From Bryopsis sp. KO-2023 (taxonomy: Eukaryota > Chlorophyta > Ulvophyceae > Bryopsidales > Bryopsidaceae): 64,000 nt of DNA. Below the pieces are notes generated by a model. That model made no database searches and was not told the origin of the DNA. It worked only from the letters and a program-made list of their open reading frames with translations. Where the stretch lies: NCBI GenBank assembly GCA_030272585.1, contig BSYQ01000003.1:2914001-2978000 (forward strand). The letters run 5' to 3'. Both the position numbers and the translations under genes were made by a program. Below are positions 57,400 through 64,000 of this stretch, in pieces (within the stretch, counting starts at the first letter, position 1; every line of letters starts with the position of its first letter).

Positions 57400-60300
57400 A
57401 TGGCTTGCTTGAGATACACGAGCGTTCAATTGCTCAGGAAATGCTACGGTATGCCTCTACGTCGGCCAGCCCTGTTCTGTCTCCGTACGAGACGGAACTC
57501 TTTGGGATCTATTTCCTTTCGCGACGCCATCCACGCGTTTCTAACTTCGGCGTGGTATGATATCTCCGCTGCCAGGTGCCTACGAAATGGTGCTCTTGAA
57601 ACAGTTGTCGTCCGTGTTGGGATGGACTTCACCTTGCGCTGTTCCTGATGGCTGCTCGACGAGTTATTCAGACTGCGGGGTCTTTCAACAGGTGGGACTT
57701 CATCAACACATCTTTCTCTTGCTAGGCTGCTTGTTTTGGGTCGCCACCCATCCGATCCGATTCGGTTTTCCAAGGAATGTCAGAATTTTTCTGGTCAATT
57801 GTAACCCTCATTCACAATGCAGAGGATGTCCCAGGAAAAGAAAACTGAACCTTGACAGAGTCTTTTCGAACCATTGATAAAAAACATCAGACGACATGCA
57901 TCGACAGATATCGATTTTCCTGAACAGAAAAAAAACAAAACAGAGGGGGTGGGGATCTGTTAAATTCTGACAAAAGAAAAACCAAGAAGGGACAGGGGAA
58001 AAAAAAAAAGAAAAGAGATAGAGACAGAGATTCGGGTGCGATCAGCCTTGTGGCCATTGTGCCTGCAGGTTGATGTATGTGACGATGATCTACATCCTGA
58101 ATTGGTGTAGGCGAGGGATCTCAGCACATCGCAACAACAACAACAACATCGCGTTCCTTGGCCCTCGCTGGGGAACCAAATCTCAAATTCTAATTCTGCA
58201 TCATCATCGCAGAATCCTAAACGTTCCGGTAGGAAAAGATCGAGGCTGTCGACGATGGCTGGCGATGATCAAAGCGGAGGGTCTCCTCGAAAGCAGGAAC
58301 CACGTGATGACCGGTTTTATAAATTAAAAGAGTGAGCCCCCCTTTCTTTTCTAGTTTCGCTGCTACTTCATGTGTGGAAAGTGATATTATAGTCTGTAAT
58401 AACTTTTTTTCAACTAATTTTTTTTCACCAAGTATGGCATCCGATTCTGCATGTTGTCGTCTTCATTTGCTGTTGCCAGGGTTTCGTTCCGTTCAAAATT
58501 GTAGCAAGTTGCGATAATTTCAACTCTGTATTTCTGGACCTTGACTTGCATTTTTTTACATTTTACTGTGTTAATCTGTATGCACACGACCTTCGCTTCT
58601 TCTTTCCAAAAAATCATTTTGGTTTTCTCTTTTTTTAAATCATTTTGGTTCTCTTTTTTTTTTGTCCCAGATGGGAAGATGTCGAGAAGAAAATTAAGCA
58701 GCTAGACAAGGGGTTGACGGTCGAGCACTTAGCTGCAGCGTTCAATGTATTAAAACGTCTAAAAAGACGACCGCCGGATCCGTTTCTAGACAGCCTAACA
58801 GAAAAAGCCCTGGTGTTGCTCCCCAAAATGCACAGCTGGAATTTCTGTGCGATCTTGCATGCATTCGCCAAGCTGGAATACGTCAATTCAAGGTTCCTGG
58901 ATGCCATGACTGAGGAGATATTGAAACCCCCCAAATTGATCAAGTTCAAACCGATACAAATGGCTTGCTGCATATACTCCACCGGAGTGCTGTTTCTTGC
59001 ACGAAACGATCGGTTTCAGCGGAAAGGAAGAACAATGGCAGGGGAAATGACGCATGTGCCTTTCAAATATCACAAACTCCTCCTGGACAGCTTGGCGGGT
59101 TGTCTGATACACTCGGGGGTGGAATCGAGCTTGACCCCTCGAATGATCGCTGGGATGTTCTATGGGTTGGCATTGTCAAAACGTCGACATGGGCCTCTGT
59201 TGAATCTGCTGGCATCCGAGGTGGCTAGGAAAGAGCGTCTAGAGTCATGCACGGAACAGGAGTTTTCCACAATCGTGTATTCTATTGGGTTGCTGAGGTT
59301 TCGACACCCCATTCTGCTGCACAGCTTGGGCGATTTCCTGTCCAAGCCTGAGAAGTTGAGGCATTTCTCTGCACAAGGGTTGTCCAACACGCTGTATGGA
59401 ATCGCCATATCGGGTGCAAACATCCCGCTGACGGTGCTGAGAGCAATGGTGTGGGAAGCTTGCCGGCCCCATCGACTGAAATCATTCCTCACCCAGCATC
59501 TTTGTAACATCATTTACAGCTTGGGGACTCTACGAGTGAAAAATCCCAAGGTGTATAGCACCTTTTTTCAGGAAATTGCTGATCTTGAGCGGGCTGCGAG
59601 GGACGGAATGACGCTGGAGGGGTATGTTGCGATCATGAGTGGGATAGGGAGGGCCAACGTTATGGTTGCTGAGGTGGAAAAAGTCGGGAAGATTCTGACT
59701 TCAGGAAAGAACCCACGGAAGCTGTCGAATCAAGGCCTGTCCAACACGATTCTCAATATCGGGAAGATGATTGGGCAGTTCGACTTCGAAATGCCGAGCG
59801 AGATGCTGGAGGAGGTGTGCAGTCCAGGCAGACTGTCGTCGTATACGGAGCAAAACCTGGCGAGCATCATGTATGGTTTGGTGGTGGCCGGTATGTTCAG
59901 AGATCTCGACAGGGAGTTGCTGGATAGATTGGTGGAGGAGGCTTGCAGTGCGAAACGAGTGCCGGCCTACACTCACCAGGGTTTGGCGAATGTGATTTTT
60001 TCCGTAGGCAGGATGAAAGTAGACAAATTAGAGTACCATGATAGGTTTGGGGAGGAGGTCGTTGGACGATTGAGCGACTTTGCCCACAATGGGCTAGCCA
60101 TGATAATATATGCATGGGGGAATCTGGAGTATAGAAACGGGAAGGTGATATCGATGTGTCTGGAGGAAGTCACCAAGGAGGCCCGCTTGAGGGGCTTCAC
60201 CGAACAAGGGTTGTCGAACGTTTTGTTCGGGTTGATCAGAATGGGATGCCGGGAGAAAGAGCCTCTCAGAACACTCATGGGGGAGATCAAGCGTCGAGTG

Positions 60301-60498
60301 CTGCCGAAATTCAAATATCAAACCCCGCCGGAATTGATTTTGGAGGTTTTGAAAGCGAAAGTCATGGATGAGGAAACCGAGCAGATGTTGGTCAGGATGC
60401 TGAAGGTGATCATCGTGAGATTCAAAAGCGAGGAAAAATCAGTGGAAAATTTGCCTGCATGGGCCGGGGGTGGTGGTGGTGGTCGTGCGTCAGGATAG
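57400..60498 (+). CDS. organelle-targeted helical-repeat protein (OPR/FASTK-like), putative RNA-binding
   Basis: Three exons join in phase: 57400-57575, 58125-58331 and 58671-60498, giving 736 aa. The N-terminus (MACLRYTSVQLLRKCYGM, then LRRPALFCLRTRRNS) is Arg-rich and amphipathic, as in a mitochondrial or plastid presequence. A Ser/Gln/Lys-rich linker follows. From about residue 130 some twelve helical repeats of 37-50 aa run to the end, each with a core like GLSNTLYGIAISG, HLCNIIYSLGTLRV, GLANVIFSVGRMKV or GLSNVLFGLIRMG. Such repeats are typical of algal and apicomplexan OPR- and FASTK-related proteins that bind organelle transcripts and steer their maturation or translation. No RAP domain or PPPEW motif was seen. 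The protein ends with a Gly run. Target RNA is unknown. Confidence 0.75.
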
Positions 60499-60578
60499 GA
60501 CGTTTTTGTGTTTTGTAACGCTTCTTTTCAACTTAGATCTTTCGAGGAGTTTTTTGTTTCACCCTCTTTTATGATAGA

Positions 60579-60758
60579 ATGGCAGTGTTGGCTGACGCTT
60601 TGCAGCGTCGATTAGTCTTTTTTTTTCTTGACGAGGATGAACTTGTAGCTTTGCAAAAAATTGCAAATTTTAAACTCAAGACACTTTTAACGATCGCACA
60701 GAAAAAAAGAAGAAAAATCGTCGTTTGGAGCAGGAAACCACTGGACGATCAATACTAG
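60579..60758 (+). CDS. short ORF of unknown significance
   Basis: A 59-aa frame from an ATG, 81 bp after the helical-repeat stop. It is basic and Leu-rich (MAVLADALQRRLVFFFLDED at the start, QKKRRKIVVW near the end). No family match is known to me and no splice partner was found; it may be chance. Confidence 0.2.
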   Translation: MAVLADALQRRLVFFFLDEDELVALQKIANFKLKTLLTIAQKKRRKIVVWSRKPLDDQY

Positions 60759-60810
60759 GTCCTTTTTTCCTTCCATTGTTGCAGTGTCCCCCCCCCCCAA
60801 ATTACAGGAA

Positions 60811-61053
60811 ATTGATGTGCTTTTTGGCAAAGAAACAAATCGAATGATAGATCTTATTGGTTTGGAAAAATTGCTAGGGAAGGTCAGGGATCCCTTTCCC
60901 CCCCCCCTCTCAATTCTCCAGGAAGGGATCATGGATCTTTGGATAAAAAAGTTGTCATATACCACTGGATGCTACCAGCCCAACCTTATAACACTCTTGA
61001 CTCATAACGTTCCAAAGAGAGTGAGTGTCAAGGAATACATATGCAGAATATAG
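60811..61053 (+). CDS. exon-like open segment, unassigned
   Basis: An acceptor-like C-run followed by AAATTACAG opens a frame, EIDVLFGKETNRMIDLIGLE, that continues to a stop at 61053. A donor GTCAGG at about 60880 and a CTCCAG acceptor shortly after could remove a Pro-rich insert. It could be the 3' end of a small gene or a fortuitous frame; no start codon is evident. Confidence 0.25.
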   Translation: MDVLFGKETNRMIDLIGLEKLLGKVRDPFPPPLSILQEGIMDLWIKKLSYTTGCYQPNLITLLTHNVPKRVSVKEYICRI

Positions 61054-61099
61054 ATCCAGAAAGAGGCGAGGTGGTAGCTGTTTCACTTGCTTCACTCTC

Positions 61100-64000
61100 C
61101 ATCAAACAGTACATTGTTTTGTTTTGGTTGTGATAACCTGACCAATAATCAAACATGTGTTTCTTCTGGTGTTCTGAACATGGACAGCACTGGAAGCAGT
61201 TGGGTCGATTTCCCCAAACAAATTGTATGAGGCGAATGTCCTTGTTTGTCTTCTGGATCAACAATATTAACCAAACAGTACTGAACCATGTTCAAACACA
61301 GTGCATTCCAAAACAGGCATAATTCATCAGGGAATTATTTCTATATCAATCAAGGGTGACATGATTTATTCATATGTGAATCAGTCATACAACCAAGTGA
61401 ATGCAAGTTTTGCATAATTTTGAAAGAAAAAAAACAAAATAGTGATTTTGACAGTCACTATATTACACCGCATCGCCACAGATCGAATGATGAAAACAGC
61501 TGCACAAGAAAAAAAAACAAAACGCACCCAACATACGTGAATGAAATGAATGCTTTTTTTCGTCCAATAACTACCCTTTCTCTGTATAAATTTTTGTTCC
61601 TTCTTTTTTTTTCTCTTCTCTCTCTCTCTATCCTCGAAGGCAAGCGGCACACATCGCTGTTACCACTTATTGTATTTGTTTCTTTTTCCTTCCCTTCTTT
61701 TTTCTTTTCTCTTTTCATTTCCCCAAAATGAATCTACCTTTCGCTATCTCTCTCTCTGGGCAAATTTGGAGGGGGGGCTTGGGACAAAAAAAAGACGAAA
61801 AAAAACCTTTTTTCTTTTCAAACTCTAAGCCCATCCATGTACCCCCTCCCCTATCCATCTTTTCCAACTCCTTTCTTTTTCTTGCATCTCTTCGTATCGG
61901 CGGAATTCTTTTGAATCTTTTTTTTTTCCCTTTCACCCATAACAAACAGGCAACCGATAGAGGCCATTTTTTCCATGTCTTACCAAACCATCATACTACT
62001 CAGTTTTCTCTTCTGTTTTTTTGTTTTTTTTTGTTTTTTTTCCGCTCCATCCCCCATCGATGATGTTATCTATCGACGGATTGCTCTTTTGGTTTTCCCA
62101 AAATCCCACAAAAGAGGAGGCAGAAAAAATATATAAAAAAAACACACATAGATATTCCAAGAGGGAAAAAGAAAAGAAATTTCACATATAAAACTCTCAT
62201 ATTCTCACTTTTCCATCATCATTTTTTTTTCCTTTTTTTTCTGCAAATAAAAAGAAAAAGTCCCTCCAACATAAAACCTCATCATTACTGCCATTTTCGG
62301 GTGAACAGAAGAGAAAAAAAAATGAAAAGACGAAAATATCATATGCGAGACGAAGAAAAGAAAATGGAAACAAAAATATATATAGAAAAAAAAAGGAGAC
62401 GAAATTTTTAAATAAGAAAAACCGCATGCGAACCTCTCTCTCTTATCCCTAAAGCTTCGGGAGGTTCGGTACGAAAATATCTACTAAAAATAAAAACCTG
62501 TAGTAAACTTTTTATGCCCAACCTCGAAAAGATGTATTCCGATTCTGTTCCCAAACACAACCAAACAAAACCCTCCTTGGCTGGTAAGTTTTGTTTCTGT
62601 CTCTGTTTTTTTTTGTGTGTTTCTTTCCAAACCTCTTGTTTTTTTGCTTTTATGTGTGAATTTTTTTTTTTTGCTCTTTTTTTTTTCCACTAAGGATCTA
62701 CAAATAATTCTTTAAAAATCTAACCTTTCCCTTTATGATTGATTTCAAAAATGTCAACTGTTCCATTTTTCGCTTGCTCTTATCTGTTCTGTTATGTATC
62801 AAGCCCACCAAAAAAAATCAACAGCGGGATCTTTTATGAGATGCTCTCATGGAGGTCATTTCGCAGCCTTTGCCTCTTGTTTTTTTTTCTGTTGTTTTAG
62901 TTGGTTTTTTTTTCTTTTCTTTTCTTTTTTCTCTCCTTCCATTTCTTAGCGCACGCACCCTATCCTAACTCCACATATTTTCCTCCTTTTTAGTTTTCTG
63001 AATTTTTTTTTTTCCTTGAGGGAAACCTTCCCCCAACCCCCAACCCTAAAAGACTATTCACATCACAAATGACCCTCTCTTCTTTTTTTTTCTCTCTCGA
63101 TGAAAAACTGCATAATTTCCAAATGCTCTTTCTTTCCTTTTTTTTTTTTCCTTTTCTTTTCTGAGTCCCAGTTCTTGCTATCGACAGTGTAATACAATAA
63201 AAAGGAAAGAAATACTGGTCAGTCCCCCTTTCAGCAGTCTAAAATCACCCCTTTTTCTTTTTTTCTTCTTTTTTTTTTCTTTTGATTCTCCCTCTTTTGC
63301 TTTTGTTGATTTATTCGCGCCTACTTTAAAAAAAGGCACCAAGTCAGACGGAAGCATTTTTTTTTCTGTCGGCATCTAATAGATGCAATCCATTTAAGAA
63401 AAACACACACACACATACGCAGATGTGAATCTCCCCATGTATTTTTTCCCCTCACTAACTCTTTTTTTTTTTTTGCTCTTCCCCATACATCCAGACAATG
63501 CAACGTTGTTTTTTTTTCGGTTTCTTCCTTAGTCCCTTTTGACTCTTTCTTCTCTGTTTAAAGAAAAAAACTCTCCATACTTTTTCTTTGTTTTTTTTAA
63601 AACCCCTTTCCTTATGTTTTGTCCTTTCAAAAAAGATGGATCACATCGTCAGAATCTTGGAGAGAAAAAAAACCGAAAAAAACCCAGAATAACGAGAAAA
63701 CTTCCAAGAGTGTTTCTTGGAACAAGAAATAAAAAAAGAAAACGAATGACTAAATGCCAGGAAATCACTGTTTCTTCTTCTCTTCAACCAAATACAAAAC
63801 CAGAAAAGAAGAAAAAAAAGAAGAAAAAACTTCCAGGAAATCACTATTGTTTTCTTTTTCTGCCTCCTTTTTCCCATGTTCTGTTTTCCCTTCTTTTTTT
63901 CTTCCCCTCTTTTTCTTGGCAAGTCACGAGTCGATTCCACCCTCACATCCATGTTAATACGCTTTCTTTCTTTTCTTTTTTTTTTTTCTTAGCTTTTTTT
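61100..64000. other. pyrimidine-rich low-complexity region
   Basis: From about 61400 to the window end the plus strand is dominated by T and C, with dozens of T6-T12 runs and CTTT/TCTC blocks. All open frames here (Phe/Leu/Ser-rich on plus, Lys/Arg/Glu-rich on minus) follow from that composition. No gene, RNA or repeat unit of fixed length was recognised. Confidence 0.6.

Noticed and set aside
61420..63957. Many 60-110 codon frames on both strands
   Set aside because: All are homopolymer-rich products of the T/C-biased sequence (Phe/Ser or Lys/Glu runs) with no motif or splice structure.

Overview
The window is eukaryotic nuclear DNA, most likely from a photosynthetic alga. Almost every gene is split by short GT-AG introns. 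Two products carry what look like plastid transit peptides: a nuclear Ycf33 and a eukaryotic-type inorganic pyrophosphatase. A sucrose-6-phosphate phosphatase points to sucrose synthesis, which fits a green-lineage or other primary-plastid alga better than a typical stramenopile. No rRNA, complete tRNA, CRISPR array or operon was seen. Exon coordinates were derived by hand from splice sites and reading phase, so they are models; the species cannot be named from the sequence alone.

Layout. 0-7.7 kb: a MITE-like inverted-repeat element at the left edge, sucrose phosphatase (minus), a very glycine-rich secreted protein (plus), then an intergenic stretch with a 22-bp palindrome and a second MITE-like element that contains a pseudoknot-like arrangement. 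7.8-16.3 kb: a Thr/Pro-rich protein with a Bub1/Mps1-type TPR region (plus), a membrane-anchored beta-helix protein (minus) and Ycf33 (minus). 16.5-24.3 kb: pyrophosphatase (plus), a small membrane protein (minus, partial), intronless acetyl-CoA synthetase (plus) and a small secreted protein (minus). 25.2-31.0 kb: an unrecognised nine-exon gene (plus), two orphan exons and a four-helix membrane protein (minus).

32-41.3 kb: an intronless ABCG transporter with a large EGF-containing ectodomain, an F-box/Sel1-repeat protein and a candidate organellar single-stranded DNA-binding protein (all minus). A Mutator-like element sits 51 bp upstream of the last one, with about 320-347 bp terminal inverted repeats, a perfect 9-bp target duplication and a SWIM zinc-finger ORF. 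42-49.8 kb: a secreted Lys-rich protein, a fasciclin protein with a C-terminal anchor, and a coiled-coil protein (all minus). 50-60.5 kb: a BRCA2 orthologue with BRC repeats, helical domain and OB folds, and a 736-aa organelle-targeted helical-repeat protein (both plus). 60.5-64 kb: little coding signal, ending in a long pyrimidine-rich tract.

Two themes recur. One is genome maintenance and cell division: BRCA2, the SSB-like protein, the Bub1/Mps1-like TPR protein and the coiled-coil protein divergent from BRCA2. The other is the cell surface: the Gly-rich, beta-helix, Lys-rich, fasciclin and ABCG products. Several neighbours are divergently arranged with short shared upstream regions: Ycf33 and pyrophosphatase, the coiled-coil gene and BRCA2, sucrose phosphatase and the Gly-rich gene.
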